Source: Prochlorococcus sp. AG-363-M21 (GTDB taxonomy: Bacteria; Cyanobacteriota; Cyanobacteriia; PCC-6307; Cyanobiaceae). Taken from it: a DNA stretch of 64,000 bases. Within the stretch, counting starts at the first letter, position 1; every line of letters begins with the position of its first letter. Below, piece by piece: positions 1 through 9,601 of the stretch. Where the stretch lies: positions 1 to 64,000 of the forward strand of contig QCFU01000008.1 in assembly GCA_003278305.1 (NCBI GenBank), written 5' to 3'. Position numbers and translations under genes: made by a program. The notes beneath the pieces were generated by a model. It had not been told where the DNA came from. It did no database searches and saw only the letters and a program-made list of their open reading frames with translations.

Positions 1-49
1 AGCAAAAACAAAGTCAAAGGTTCAAGATTAATAATCCTTGCTTTTGCAT

Positions 50-391
50 ATGTCTAAAAAGTATCAATCAACAGGGTTAAATCAGAATTTTGCAAATGTG
101 TTAATTAGATTAGAATTATGGGTTGAAAATCCATGGCGAAGATATTCATTGCTTTTAATACTTTTTTTTGGAGGATTTGTTATAGGAACTTCATTAGGAA
201 TGATTAATGGTGTTTTAGCTTTAATGGATAATATTGGTGCATTTGTTGTTGTAGCTCTAATTGAAATTATGATTAGATTAAGGAGTAAAATCTCTTTTAA
301 TAAAAAATATCATTTTCTTTTGCAAGTCATTGATTCAACTAGAATAGGATTGATATACGGATTATTCATGGAAGGATTTAAACTTCTTTAA
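50..391 (+). CDS. Ycf20-like (DUF565) membrane protein
   Basis: A small predicted membrane protein of about 113 residues. The segment WRRYSLLLILFFGGFVIGTS followed by GVLALMDNIGAFVVVALIEI matches my memory of the Ycf20/DUF565 family of cyanobacteria and plastids, which has a conserved NPWRR motif and two to three membrane helices. The biochemical role is not established; plant Ycf20 homologues are linked to photoprotection. I chose the ATG at 50 because the upstream in-frame TTG at 38 adds only four residues. It converges with pyrB, with stops 13 bases apart, so it is not in that operon. The family call comes from motif recognition, not a search. Confidence 0.75.
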   Translation: MSKKYQSTGLNQNFANVLIRLELWVENPWRRYSLLLILFFGGFVIGTSLGMINGVLALMDNIGAFVVVALIEIMIRLRSKISFNKKYHFLLQVIDSTRIGLIYGLFMEGFKLL

Positions 392-403
392 AATGTAGAA
401 GAA

Positions 404-1420
404 TTATTTTGCAGCAATAATTAGATATAGAAGAGCCATCCTTATAGGAATTCCATTAGAAACTTGTTTATCAACTAAGCAAATCTCTTTATCATCAAGT
501 ACCTCGCTACTCATTTCTATCCCTCTATTCACAGGACCTGGATGTAAAACAGGTATTCTATTTGAGCAAAATTTCAGATGCTTATGGTTAATCCCAAATT
601 CACGATGATAGGTGTCAAGATCACTCAAAAGATTTTCAGCCATTCTTTCTTTTTGGATTCGTAGTGTTATTGCAGCATCTGATTTATTTAATGCTTCTTT
701 TAAAGATCTACTAATTGATATTTGACCACGATGTTGTATTGGATCTTCTAGTTGTCCAGGGGGCGGAGTTTTTGTAAATTCACAGAATTCTTCTGGTACA
801 AGTGAAGGTGGGCCGCAAAGTACAACATTTGCACCACAAGCAGTAAGACTCCATAAGTTAGAACGTGCAACTCTTGAGTGAAGAACATCTCCAATAATTG
901 CAATTGTTTTGCCTTTTAAAATCGATGGATTTACTTCTTCTGGATTAAAAAATTTTGCCAAAGTAAATAGATCAACCAAGGCTTGACTTGGATGGCTATG
1001 TAGACCATCTCCTGCATTAAGTATGGAGGTTTGTTTGCCAAGCATTTTAAGATGATTAGCTATTTGCTTGGGTACACCTGTTGAGCTATGACGAACAATA
1101 AGAATATCTGCTCCCATTGCAACATATGTCAATGCAGTATCTAAAGGTGACTCGCCTTTAGATAAGGAGCTGCTAGAAGGAGAAAATGTTTGGACGTCCG
1201 CTGAAAGTTTTTTTGCTGCTAATTCAAAACTGCTTCTAGTTCTTGTGCTTGGTTCGAAAAATAAAGTAGCGACAAATCGACCTTGTAATGCGGGTAGTTT
1301 TCTAGAGCCAGATTTAGGAATAGATTTAAAACGATTTGCTAGTTCTAGAACACTTATGTAGTCCTCTAAAGAGAACTCAGATAAATCGATTACGTGATTA
1401 TGCTTCCACATTTGTTTCAT
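404..1420 (-). CDS. pyrB: Aspartate carbamoyltransferase catalytic subunit
   Basis: Catalyses carbamoyl phosphate plus L-aspartate to N-carbamoyl-aspartate, the committed step of pyrimidine synthesis, in the cytoplasm. The carbamoyl-phosphate site STRTRSSFE is present near the N-terminus, followed by [18 protein letters not shown] and the C-terminal [11 protein letters not shown] motif. The length of about 338 residues fits the catalytic chain, and no regulatory chain gene is adjacent. The frame is open back to an ATG at 1447. I prefer the ATG at 1420 because it overlaps the mpg stop as ATGA, which suggests translational coupling, and because cyanobacterial PyrB proteins start just before the [10 protein letters not shown]-type segment. 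It is therefore probably the second gene of an mpg-pyrB operon. Confidence 0.95.
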   Translation of the reverse strand: MKQMWKHNHVIDLSEFSLEDYISVLELANRFKSIPKSGSRKLPALQGRFVATLFFEPSTRTRSSFELAAKKLSADVQTFSPSSSSLSKGESPLDTALTYVAMGADILIVRHSSTGVPKQIANHLKMLGKQTSILNAGDGLHSHPSQALVDLFTLAKFFNPEEVNPSILKGKTIAIIGDVLHSRVARSNLWSLTACGANVVLCGPPSLVPEEFCEFTKTPPPGQLEDPIQHRGQISISRSLKEALNKSDAAITLRIQKERMAENLLSDLDTYHREFGINHKHLKFCSNRIPVLHPGPVNRGIEMSSEVLDDKEICLVDKQVSNGIPIRMALLYLIIAAK

Positions 1421-2043
1421 GAAGACTCTTGAAGAGTTGGATACCATGCTTTTTCAGTAGTGGGTGTTCTGTCCCCTTTGGCTCGTTTGCTGATACTTCT
1501 ACTTTCTTTGAGATACCACCTCCAGGGTAATTCCTTGGCTTTGGATACTCCTATTCGTGTTGTTTGGATTGTTTTCATATTCTGAATTGATTTTCCTTTT
1601 GCTATCCATAAACCATTCTTTAAAGAGAGAGCTAAGTTGTTGTGACTTTTATTTAATCCAAATTTTTGAGCTAATAACCCTGGTCCAGCGGAGATACGCT
1701 CTTGTTCATTGGGCAAGGCAATTGATCTAAGAAGCACTCCATTGCCCTGACCCATTTTGCCGGTGACTATATTCACACAATGATAACTTCCATAAATTAA
1801 ATATATATATAAATGTCCTGGTGGACCAAAAAGAGTTTCATTTTTAGGCGTACGATTTTTATAACCATGACATGCGGGTTCTGATTCGCAATAAGCTTCA
1901 GTCTCTACAATTACTCCCCATAACAATTTTTGATTTGAAATTCGCTTGACTAGTATAGAGCCAATTAAATCAGGGGCGACGAACTCTGCAGGTCTAGAAA
2001 AAAAGTCAATTGTTAAGGGAAGATTACTTATTGGAGTTTTAAA
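1417..2043 (-). CDS. mpg: DNA-3-methyladenine glycosylase (MPG/AAG type), 5' end disrupted or non-canonical start
   Basis: A base-excision repair enzyme that removes alkylated purines. The sequence shows [19 protein letters not shown], then the family core GVIVETEAY (catalytic Glu), DxxCH-like [22 protein letters not shown] and GVLLRS. The coding frame continues upstream of the first usable start (TTG at 1926) and covers the conserved FFSRPA segment, but no ATG, GTG or TTG lies between that TTG and the in-frame stop at 2044-2046. An ATG at 2045-2047 sits one base out of frame and hits a stop after two codons. Either a rare start such as ATT is used, or a one-base insertion has disrupted the gene just after its start. 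The downstream frame is intact and overlaps pyrB by ATGA. The coordinates given are the open frame back to the stop. Confidence 0.8.
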   Translation of the reverse strand, partial: FKTPISNLPLTIDFFSRPAEFVAPDLIGSILVKRISNQKLLWGVIVETEAYCESEPACHGYKNRTPKNETLFGPPGHLYIYLIYGSYHCVNIVTGKMGQGNGVLLRSIALPNEQERISAGPGLLAQKFGLNKSHNNLALSLKNGLWIAKGKSIQNMKTIQTTRIGVSKAKELPWRWYLKESRSISKRAKGDRTPTTEKAWYPTLQESS

Positions 2044-2156
2044 TCATAGTTATTAGGTATTTTGCCAAAACATGGCTCTGAAAACTACAAAAATCAATTA
2101 ACATCTATAAAATATGGATTACATTTTACAATAAACCTTATCTTTCTAATAAAGCT

Positions 2157-2933
2157 TTGAAAGAGTTGAGTCATCTTGAAATTCCTGCTCGCTTAGATCT
2201 TTGTAGCTGGCCAGAAGTTGAAAAATATTTAGAGCATTGCAAAGGAATTATCTTGCCTATTGGTTCAACTGAACAACATGGGCCAACAGGAGCGATTGGA
2301 ACTGATGCTTTTACTGCGCAAGCAGTGGCATTAGAAGTAGGAAAGAGAAGTGGTGTGCTTGTTGCCCCTGCCCAAGCCTATGGAATGGCTGAGCATCATC
2401 TTGGGTTCCCCGGAACTATGAGTCTTAGGCCAAATACCTTATTAAATTTGATTCATGATCTTTTAGTATCTTTAGCTAGGCATGGGTTTGAAAGAGTTTT
2501 TCTTATAAATGGACATGGAGGTAATATTGCGACAGTTAAAGCTGCTTTCGCAGAGACATATAAGACTCTTTCGAATTCTGATTTGTTGACTTGTGAAAAC
2601 TTTAGATGCAAGTTAAAAAACTGGTTTATGGTTTCTGATGTATTTAAAAAGGCACAAGAACTTTATGGCGACAGAGAAGGGCAACATGCAACACCAAGTG
2701 AAATAGCAATCACATTGCATTTAGAGCCAAGCTTGCAACTCAAGCAAGTGCCATTGCCAGACCCTTCACCATCAGGACCAATCTATGGTCCAAAGGACTT
2801 TAGAGAAAGATATCCTGATGGAAGAATGGGCTCAGACCCTTATTTAGCTAAGTCCGTTCACGGTAAATTGTTGTTGGACAAGGCAGCTAATGCTTTGACT
2901 CAGGACTTATCGAATTTCTTAAAAGAATCATGA
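2157..2933 (+). CDS. Creatininase family amidohydrolase
   Basis: A predicted metal-dependent amidohydrolase of the creatininase/MftE superfamily, 258 residues. Family motifs are clear: [17 protein letters not shown] with metal-binding Glu, His and Asp near residues 38-49, [10 protein letters not shown] near residue 79, and FLINGHGGN near residue 120. The true substrate in cyanobacteria is unknown; creatinine is unlikely. The start is TTG at 2157, as no ATG or GTG lies between it and the upstream region. The next gene, gatC, starts within its stop codon (ATGA overlap at 2930-2933), so the two are probably cotranscribed and translationally coupled. The superfamily is well supported; the specific activity is not. 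Confidence 0.85.
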   Translation: MKELSHLEIPARLDLCSWPEVEKYLEHCKGIILPIGSTEQHGPTGAIGTDAFTAQAVALEVGKRSGVLVAPAQAYGMAEHHLGFPGTMSLRPNTLLNLIHDLLVSLARHGFERVFLINGHGGNIATVKAAFAETYKTLSNSDLLTCENFRCKLKNWFMVSDVFKKAQELYGDREGQHATPSEIAITLHLEPSLQLKQVPLPDPSPSGPIYGPKDFRERYPDGRMGSDPYLAKSVHGKLLLDKAANALTQDLSNFLKES

Positions 2934-3223
2934 CGAAAATCAATTCAGATGATGTGCGCAAAGTCTCAAAGTTGGCACGGTTGGAATTACCAGAAGAGGT
3001 TATTGAAACTTATACAGATCAACTTGAAAAAATCTTGGAATATGTTGCACAATTAGAAAAGATAGATACAAATAATGTGCCTCCTACTACAAGAGCAGTA
3101 GAGGTTGTTAATGTCTTAAGAGAAGACAATATTGAACCAACAAATATAAGAGAGGAATTAATTGACTTGGCTCCAATTAGGGAAGGTGATTTCTTTAGAG
3201 TACCTAAGATATTATCTGATTAA
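2930..3223 (+). CDS. gatC: Asp-tRNA(Asn)/Glu-tRNA(Gln) amidotransferase subunit C
   Basis: The small subunit of GatCAB, which converts Glu-tRNA(Gln) (and in some bacteria Asp-tRNA(Asn)) to the amidated form used in translation. The 97-residue length and the segments [40 protein letters not shown] and [10 protein letters not shown] are typical of the family. GatC has no catalytic centre; it stabilises GatA and GatB, which are not in this window. It overlaps the upstream creatininase-family gene by ATGA. Its stop shares a palindromic TTAA with the stop of convergent crtR. Confidence 0.95.
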   Translation: MTKINSDDVRKVSKLARLELPEEVIETYTDQLEKILEYVAQLEKIDTNNVPPTTRAVEVVNVLREDNIEPTNIREELIDLAPIREGDFFRVPKILSD

Positions 3224-4308
3224 TTATTATCTCTGTCAGGGATAAGAGCTGTAGTATGTAATAGATTAATCCATTTTCTTCTTAACCTTTTACTAGGTAA
3301 TAACTTTGCAAAAGGTCTCATCTTGCTTCTATTTTTTTTATGACTTCTGATTCCTAAAATTACATCATAAAGAAAATTTAGTCCATCAGCTTTTGTTTCG
3401 AAAATACCCATTCGTTGTGGTGAACCTTTTTGATCTAATAATGGCTTTGTTGCTTCATATGCGGGTTTGTACTCAAACCACGGAATAGATGGCCACAAAT
3501 GATGAATAAGATGATAATTTTGGCCCATAATTAATATATTCATAACTTTACTTGGGTAAACCCTTGCATTTTTCCATTTGTTTCTTGCCAGGAAAGGACG
3601 ATGAGGGAGATAGTCAAAAAATATTCCTAGAGTTACCCCAACCATTAACGCAGGCCCAAACCAAAGGTTATAAATTACATTCATGAAATTGAATTTAATC
3701 CCAGCAAGAATGATGGTTAAGAATAATGATCGCTCGAGCCCCCACTGCATTAGTTCATACTTGCGCCATAATTTTCTTTCAAAGAAAAAATATTCATGAT
3801 AGAAAAATCTAGGGGCGATCAACCAGACAGGACCAAAAGTGCTCACTATATGATCAGGGTCATTTTTGGGGTCATTCACATGTGAGTGGTGTTGAAGATG
3901 GACTCTTGTGAAAACTGGAAAACTAAAACCCAATAGTATTGCTGCACCGTGACCCATTAATTGGTTTACCCATTTATTAGGATGAGCTGCCTTATGGCAT
4001 GCATCATGAATTACGGTTCCTTCCATATGTAGTGCGAGAAAAGCTATGCCCACTAGTAGAGGCAAGTAGAAGTGACCAAGTTTTATTGAAAGCCAATCTT
4101 GATACCAAGCCCAGACGGCTGTTCCTGCAAGAAGATATCCTCCTAAGAAGAGCCAAACAGTTGGATTCAAAATGCCAGGCGGGTCTAGATATTCTTTTAT
4201 AACTTTTTGCCAATAGTTGAATGAATGAAACTTCTTTGAGAAGTTGGGCTCGTCAAGCATCTGTATGCTGTCACTTATTAGATTTTGGTTCTGTTGCAAG
4301 TTGGCCAA
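3220..4308 (-). CDS. crtR: Beta-carotene hydroxylase (CrtR type)
   Basis: Hydroxylates beta-rings of carotenes, giving zeaxanthin in picocyanobacteria; a membrane di-iron enzyme of the fatty-acid desaturase superfamily. Three histidine clusters are visible: HDACHKAAH at about residues 101-109, HLQHHSH at about 137-143, and a C-terminal HLIHHLWP. Hydrophobic stretches near residues 50-68 and 80-95 fit membrane helices. The length of 362 residues is a little longer than the family norm, with a basic C-terminal tail. It is convergent with gatC and overlaps it by four bases. The 5' end faces the tRNA-Leu gene. Confidence 0.93.
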   Translation of the reverse strand: MANLQQNQNLISDSIQMLDEPNFSKKFHSFNYWQKVIKEYLDPPGILNPTVWLFLGGYLLAGTAVWAWYQDWLSIKLGHFYLPLLVGIAFLALHMEGTVIHDACHKAAHPNKWVNQLMGHGAAILLGFSFPVFTRVHLQHHSHVNDPKNDPDHIVSTFGPVWLIAPRFFYHEYFFFERKLWRKYELMQWGLERSLFLTIILAGIKFNFMNVIYNLWFGPALMVGVTLGIFFDYLPHRPFLARNKWKNARVYPSKVMNILIMGQNYHLIHHLWPSIPWFEYKPAYEATKPLLDQKGSPQRMGIFETKADGLNFLYDVILGIRSHKKNRSKMRPFAKLLPSKRLRRKWINLLHTTALIPDRDNN

Positions 4309-4333
4309 AACCTTTCACAAATTACTAAAGCAA

Positions 4334-4415
4334 TGCCCACCGGGAGACTTGAACTCCCACGACCGAAGTCACTGGTACCTAAAACCAGCGCGTCTACCAA
4401 TTCCGCCAGATGGGC
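4334..4415 (-). tRNA. tRNA-Leu (anticodon UAG)
   Basis: The reverse strand folds as a class II tRNA of 82 bases. The 5' acceptor arm GCCCATC pairs with GGTGGGC, followed by discriminator A. The anticodon stem CTGGT/ACCAG encloses the loop TTTAGGT, giving anticodon UAG. A variable arm and the T-arm GGGAG-TTCAAGT-CTCCC follow. No CCA is encoded. Part of this gene is repeated in decayed form about 135 bases away at 4515-4560. Confidence 0.95.
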
Positions 4416-4514
4416 TAATCGATTTCAGCAATTAAGCTTGGAATCTTTCAAGATTTTATCAGTTTAAAAGGCAATTTTTTAGCTTGGTTAGACACTCTGA
4501 ATTTAAACTTTTAG

Positions 4515-4560
4515 CTAAAACCAGATCGCCTACCAATTCTGTGAGGTGAGTCAATCGATC
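4515..4560 (-). repeat. Decayed partial copy of the tRNA-Leu 5' half
   Basis: This segment aligns without gaps to 4379-4424, the 5' half of tRNA-Leu(UAG) plus about eight bases of its upstream flank. By eye 35 of the first 45 positions match, including a perfect CTAAAACCAG block from the anticodon loop region and CTACCAATTC from the D-arm. The copy lacks the 3' half, cannot fold as a tRNA, and has mutations in the acceptor strand. The rest of the gap, 4425-4756, shows no credible ORF, repeat or terminator. Confidence 0.8.
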
Positions 4561-4756
4561 TCTAGTTTTGAGACTTGCTTTTTCCTGCTAGAAGACTATG
4601 AAAAAAGATGTTTATTTAAAAGCCAGAGTCTAGATTTTGTTGTTACATGATTTGTTTTTACTAACATTCCATATATTTTTGTGGTAAAAAAATCTTGGCT
4701 TTGATTTTTAAGATGTTTTGTCCAAGCTAAAAATAATCAAGCTTATTGTATAAGAC

Positions 4757-5299
4757 ATGATTGTATCTTCTATTGGATATCTCTATGAAATTCTTGGGCT
4801 AATTCTCTTGTCCCTCCCTTTGTTCTTTCAAGAGATAAGTCGACCTAGGGACTCTCTTTGGGGCTCTTTGATACTTGTTTTTGGATTGATATTGATTTTT
4901 GATTACGATCGTTTTTTTGGAGCTCCAAAATATGCTGTGATTTTAGGAACAGTAATTTTTATAAGGCTATTATTTGAAATTTGCCAATATAGATGGCAAA
5001 TGTTAACTGATGAAGAAAAGATAACTCTCAAATCCATTAAGAGATTTTTTAGCAGTTTTCAACAATCGTCGGCTGCTTTTGCAAAATTGGGAGCATTTTT
5101 TTTAGAATTACTTAAAATCCTTAGACCTAAACCAAAAGATAAAAATAAAAAATGGATTCGTCCTGATAATACTGACAAAGAGAATCCGTTAAAGAATGAA
5201 GTTTTAAACTCTCATCATGAAAAAGAATCTTTGGAATTTACCAGTCCAGATAAGAATTCATCACTAAGACAGGTAAATGGAGCCTCTGAGGATTCATAA
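4757..5299 (+). CDS. ycf66: Ycf66-like membrane protein
   Basis: A 180-residue protein with an N-terminal membrane region (three hydrophobic segments at about residues 7-24, 34-48 and 58-75) and a charged, low-complexity, probably disordered C-terminus rich in Lys, Asp and Ser. The N-terminal arrangement with a short loop containing SRPRD between the first two helices resembles the Ycf66 N-terminal domain of cyanobacteria and some plastids. Function unknown. It precedes ileS by about 20 bases on the same strand and may be cotranscribed. The family assignment comes from pattern memory and is moderate. Confidence 0.65.
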   Translation: MIVSSIGYLYEILGLILLSLPLFFQEISRPRDSLWGSLILVFGLILIFDYDRFFGAPKYAVILGTVIFIRLLFEICQYRWQMLTDEEKITLKSIKRFFSSFQQSSAAFAKLGAFFLELLKILRPKPKDKNKKWIRPDNTDKENPLKNEVLNSHHEKESLEFTSPDKNSSLRQVNGASEDS

Positions 5300-5320
5300 T
5301 CTTATTAATTAAATAAAAAC

Positions 5321-8227
5321 GTGACTCAGGAGAAACAGAAGGACGCTGAAAACCCTTCTTCTTACAAAGAATCTCTCAACCTATTAAAGACTGGTTTTGG
5401 TATGCGAGCCAATTCAACAGTTAGAGAGCCTGAAATTCAGAAGTTTTGGATTGAGAAAGGTATTGATCTTTCTCTTGGTAAGGAGAATAAAGGGGAGATA
5501 TTTACTTTGCATGATGGTCCTCCCTACGCAAATGGTGCTTTGCATATGGGTCACGCCTTAAACAAAGTCTTGAAGGATGTGATTAATAAATACAAAATAA
5601 TGAATGGTTTTAAAGTTCGATTTATACCAGGATGGGATTGTCATGGATTGCCGATTGAATTAAAAGTTTTACAAAAACTTAGTCAGAAAGAGCGCTTAGA
5701 TTTAAGTCCCATTTCTTTAAGAAAAAAAGCTGCCTTATATGCCAAGAATCAGATAGATAGTCAAATGCTTGGTTTTAAGAGATGGGGTGTTTGGGGAGAT
5801 TGGGAAAAACCTTATTTAACTCTGCAAAAAGAATATGAAGCAGAACAAATAAGAGTTTTTGGGAAAATGGCTTTAAAAGGATATATATATAGAGGCCTTA
5901 AACCAGTACATTGGAGCCCAAGTTCCAGAACTGCATTAGCTGAAGCAGAATTAGAATATCCAGAGGGGCATATTAGTCCTAGTATTTATGTTGGTTTTTC
6001 AGTCACTAAGATTCCTCAGGCGTTAGATGAGATTCTTATTGCTAAAGGATTACAACTTCCTCGTGATGAAAATAAGTTATCTAAAACTTTAAATCTAGCA
6101 ATTTGGACTACAACTCCATGGACACTCCCTGCAAATGTTGCTGTATCAATTAATGAAACTATTGAGTATAGTTTTGTTAGCAATAATTCAGAAAAAATAT
6201 ATATAATAGCCTCAGAACTTTTGTCTGAATTAGAGCAGAATTTTGATTGTAAATTCAATAACATTGCCTGCATTAAAGGCACACATCTTGTAGGCATATT
6301 ATATAAACATCCTTTTTTGGAAAGAATTAGTCCAGTTGTGATTGGGGGTGATTATATAACCACTCAATCAGGAACTGGCCTTGTCCATACAGCTCCAGGG
6401 CATGGAATGGATGATTTCGCTACAGGAATCAATAACAATTTGCCTATTATTTGCCCAGTTAATGAAAAGGGTATATTTACATCTGCAGCAGGAAGATTTG
6501 AAGGTCTTAATGTTTTAAAGGATGCCAATCAAGCCATTATTAATGAACTTAAATCTTTGAATTTATTATTGAAAGAAGTTCCATATGCTCATAAATATCC
6601 TTATGATTGGAGGACAAAAAAACCAACAATTTTTAGAGCAACTGAACAATGGTTTGCTTCTGTAGAGGGCTTTCGCGATAAAGCTTTGAAGGCAATTGAT
6701 CAGGTTGAGTGGTTGCCAAGAACTGGTAAGAAACGTATTTCCTCAATGGTTAAAGAAAGAGGAGATTGGTGTATTTCAAGGCAGAGAATATGGGGTGTGC
6801 CAATACCTGTATTTTATAAAAAAGATGGTTCGGATATATTATTAAATGAGACAACTATTAATCATATACAAAAATTATTTTCTAAATATGGAGCAGATAT
6901 TTGGTGGGAGTTTGATGAATCTAAACTACTTCCCCCAGAATTATCTTCTGAAGCAAATAACTGGCGAAAGGGTACAGATACTATGGATGTTTGGTTTGAT
7001 TCTGGGTCTAGTTGGTCATCTGTTATTGCATCTAAAAATGAACTTAACTATCCAGCTGATTTGTATCTTGAAGGGACTGACCAGCATCGAGGTTGGTTTC
7101 AATCCTCTTTACTAACATCAGTCGCAGCAAATGATAAAGCACCCTATAAAAAAGTTCTCACCCATGGATTTGCTTTAGATGAGAATGGCAGGAAAATGAG
7201 TAAGTCTTTAGGAAATATTATTGATCCATCTATAATTATTAATGGAGGTAGTAATAAGAAATTAGAACCTGCTTTTGGAGCAGATGTATTAAGACTTTGG
7301 GTTAGTTCAGTTGATTACTCTGCCGATGTTCCAATTGGTTCAAATATATTGAAACAAATTTCTGATGTATATCGTAAGGTGAGAAATACATCTAGATACT
7401 TATTAGGTAATTTACATGACTTTGATCCTTTAAAAGATTCAATTATATATAATGAACTACCTATCATAGATCAATGGATTCTTCACCGAACCTCTGAAAT
7501 AATAGAGGAAATTACCTTAGCTTTTGAAAATTATGAATTCTACAAATTCTTCCAACTCATTCAAAGCTATTGTGTTGTTGATTTATCAAATTTTTATCTT
7601 GATATAGCAAAAGATAGGCTTTATGTTAGTGCGCCTGATGATTATCGCAGGAGAAGTTGTCAGACAGTTATGGCTTTAATAATTGAGCGCCTTGCTTCTC
7701 TCATCGCACCTGTTTTATGTCATATGGCAGAGGACATCTGGCAAAACATACCATATGCATTAGATGAAGAATCTGTTTTTCAAAGAGGGTGGCCCAAAGT
7801 TACAAAACAATGGCAAAATAGTAATTTAAATTCTCCTATTTCTATTATCAGGGAATTGCGGACATCAGTTAATCGTGTCTTAGAGGAATGTAGAAATGAC
7901 CAAGAAATTGGATCTTCATTAGAAGTTGCATTAAGGATAGAACCTGATCAATCAACTCTTCTTGAAGCAATTAACTTTTTGTACGAACATGGTCATAAGG
8001 ATGTAGATAATCTTCGAGACTGGCTTCTTGTTTCTAATCTACAAATAGGAGGTGAACCTTGGGCAGAAATATTAAATAGTCAAAAGTTGGGTCTTGGTTT
8101 AATTGAAATTACTAAAGCGAGAGGACATAAATGTGCTAGATGTTGGCATTATGAGCCAGATATAGGCTCATCTAAAAAGCATGAAAAATTGTGTGCTAGA
8201 TGCATAGATGTATTATCAAGAATCTAG
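5321..8227 (+). CDS. ileS: Isoleucine--tRNA ligase
   Basis: Charges tRNA(Ile) with isoleucine. A class I synthetase of 968 residues, the usual bacterial length. The HIGH-type motif HMGH lies at about residues 75-78 inside [15 protein letters not shown]. The editing domain is in the middle, with [12 protein letters not shown] and [15 protein letters not shown]. The KMSKS motif is at about residue 625, and the C-terminal zinc knuckle has CARC twice (CARCWHYEP and CARCIDVL). The start is GTG at 5321; the N-terminal extension before the conserved [16 protein letters not shown] segment is common in cyanobacteria. Confidence 0.97.
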   Translation: MTQEKQKDAENPSSYKESLNLLKTGFGMRANSTVREPEIQKFWIEKGIDLSLGKENKGEIFTLHDGPPYANGALHMGHALNKVLKDVINKYKIMNGFKVRFIPGWDCHGLPIELKVLQKLSQKERLDLSPISLRKKAALYAKNQIDSQMLGFKRWGVWGDWEKPYLTLQKEYEAEQIRVFGKMALKGYIYRGLKPVHWSPSSRTALAEAELEYPEGHISPSIYVGFSVTKIPQALDEILIAKGLQLPRDENKLSKTLNLAIWTTTPWTLPANVAVSINETIEYSFVSNNSEKIYIIASELLSELEQNFDCKFNNIACIKGTHLVGILYKHPFLERISPVVIGGDYITTQSGTGLVHTAPGHGMDDFATGINNNLPIICPVNEKGIFTSAAGRFEGLNVLKDANQAIINELKSLNLLLKEVPYAHKYPYDWRTKKPTIFRATEQWFASVEGFRDKALKAIDQVEWLPRTGKKRISSMVKERGDWCISRQRIWGVPIPVFYKKDGSDILLNETTINHIQKLFSKYGADIWWEFDESKLLPPELSSEANNWRKGTDTMDVWFDSGSSWSSVIASKNELNYPADLYLEGTDQHRGWFQSSLLTSVAANDKAPYKKVLTHGFALDENGRKMSKSLGNIIDPSIIINGGSNKKLEPAFGADVLRLWVSSVDYSADVPIGSNILKQISDVYRKVRNTSRYLLGNLHDFDPLKDSIIYNELPIIDQWILHRTSEIIEEITLAFENYEFYKFFQLIQSYCVVDLSNFYLDIAKDRLYVSAPDDYRRRSCQTVMALIIERLASLIAPVLCHMAEDIWQNIPYALDEESVFQRGWPKVTKQWQNSNLNSPISIIRELRTSVNRVLEECRNDQEIGSSLEVALRIEPDQSTLLEAINFLYEHGHKDVDNLRDWLLVSNLQIGGEPWAEILNSQKLGLGLIEITKARGHKCARCWHYEPDIGSSKKHEKLCARCIDVLSRI

Positions 8228-8244
8228 CTTTATTGGCTATTAAT

Positions 8245-8856
8245 TTAAAAATCTCCAGCTATTCTTCCTTGCTTTGGCAAACGAATAGCAATTATTTGCA
8301 ATATACCAATTGCATATGCAATTAATAAAATATATCCAATAAATCCCGCTATTGGTTCAGTCCAACTAGCTCCAAAAAGGAAATTAAATAAACTTTTTAT
8401 TAAAATATGGAGATTTTGTGGTCCTTCTTGCCATGCCAAGCAAAGGTTTCCATTGAGAGTCTTTATACAAGAAAGACTTTGAAATGTGAGAGTTAAATAT
8501 AGCAATGAATATATGCTAATAACACATCGCCATAGTTTTATTGAAAATGCAAGTGCTTTTCTATTTGATAAAGCTCTAATTTCATCATTTAAATCAGTCC
8601 AAAACCAAATCGAAATTAGGATTAATACTGGAGATATAAATGAGGTTAAATAGCCAATTGATCTATTGCCAGTAAGCAAAAGGATGCTAATCAAGATTAG
8701 GCTGGATACCTTTAAATAGATTGAAAGGAGTCTGATTATTGAGAACTCCTTTTTAATTGTTGCCCAAATCAGCAAAATTAAAGGAATTGTTAATCCAAAA
8801 GTGACTCCAAGTCTGTAAGTCAGCCAGACTAAAGTTCGAAACGAAAGATCTGTCAT
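8245..8856 (-). CDS. DUF3177-type membrane protein
   Basis: A 203-residue hydrophobic protein with about five or six predicted membrane segments. The start FRTLVWLTYRLGVTFGLTIPL and the C-terminal LPKQGRIAGDF resemble the cyanobacterial DUF3177 family as I remember it. No catalytic motif is visible. It converges with ileS (stops 17 bases apart) and diverges from trmB, with which it may share an intergenic promoter region. Function unknown. Confidence 0.6.
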   Translation of the reverse strand: MTDLSFRTLVWLTYRLGVTFGLTIPLILLIWATIKKEFSIIRLLSIYLKVSSLILISILLLTGNRSIGYLTSFISPVLILISIWFWTDLNDEIRALSNRKALAFSIKLWRCVISIYSLLYLTLTFQSLSCIKTLNGNLCLAWQEGPQNLHILIKSLFNFLFGASWTEPIAGFIGYILLIAYAIGILQIIAIRLPKQGRIAGDF

Positions 8857-8938
8857 TTGCTAACTCTAACTTGTCTGATTATCGATTTTTGCTTAGATCC
8901 CTTTAAGCTAACGAAAGTTATTCAAAATATTTTCGATA

Positions 8939-9601
8939 GTGCGTCAACATGTCAATCCATTAAGCCAATTCTTTCAACTTTATATTGAGATACCAAAACC
9001 AAATCAATTATTTGATGATAAAAATTTGCCTATTCATCTTGATATAGGGTGTGCAAAAGGTGGATTTTTATTTGATTTGGCTAAGTCTAATGGTGGATGG
9101 AATTTTCTTGGTATAGATATAAGGAATGCTTTGATAGATTTTGCAGAGAAAGAGAGAAAGAATTTAGAAATAAATAATTTGAGATTTATTTTTTGTAATG
9201 CAAATGTGAGTTTGGAAAATTGGCTATTAGCACTTGATAGTAATAAACTCGAAAGAGTTTCAATTCAGTTTCCTGATCCTTGGTTTAAAAGACGACATCA
9301 AAAAAGGAGAGTACTTCAACCATCTTTATTATTTGCCTTGGCTTCTGCAATGCCACAAGGCTCAGAGTTGTTTATACAAAGTGATGTTTATAGTGTGATT
9401 AAACCAATGATTGAACTTATCAAAAATAGTAATTGCTTTGATTCGTCTGATGAATTCGATAACCTTTGGTTAGCAGATAACCCATTTAATGTATATACAG
9501 AGAGAGAAATATATGCTTTAAAGAAAGGGCTTACAATATATAGAAGATTGTTTTACAGAAATAAAAGGATTCCAGAAAAATTTTCTATTTATTTCAACTG
9601 A
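8939..9601 (+). CDS. trmB: tRNA (guanine-N7-)-methyltransferase
   Basis: Methylates G46 in the tRNA variable loop using S-adenosylmethionine. The SAM-binding segment HLDIGCAKGGFLFDLA lies at about residues 33-48, followed by FLGIDIRN. The TrmB signature FPDPWFKRRHQKRRVLQP is at about residues 110-127. Length 220. The GTG start at 8939 is the first start in the frame with a sensible length. The last eight bases overlap the 3' end of convergent glmM. Confidence 0.95.
   Translation: MRQHVNPLSQFFQLYIEIPKPNQLFDDKNLPIHLDIGCAKGGFLFDLAKSNGGWNFLGIDIRNALIDFAEKERKNLEINNLRFIFCNANVSLENWLLALDSNKLERVSIQFPDPWFKRRHQKRRVLQPSLLFALASAMPQGSELFIQSDVYSVIKPMIELIKNSNCFDSSDEFDNLWLADNPFNVYTEREIYALKKGLTIYRRLFYRNKRIPEKFSIYFN

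Noticed and set aside
4244-4467. Two plus-strand ORFs of about 60 residues across crtR and tRNA-Leu
   Set aside because: They read through the complement of a tRNA gene and of crtR, so they are shadows of real features.
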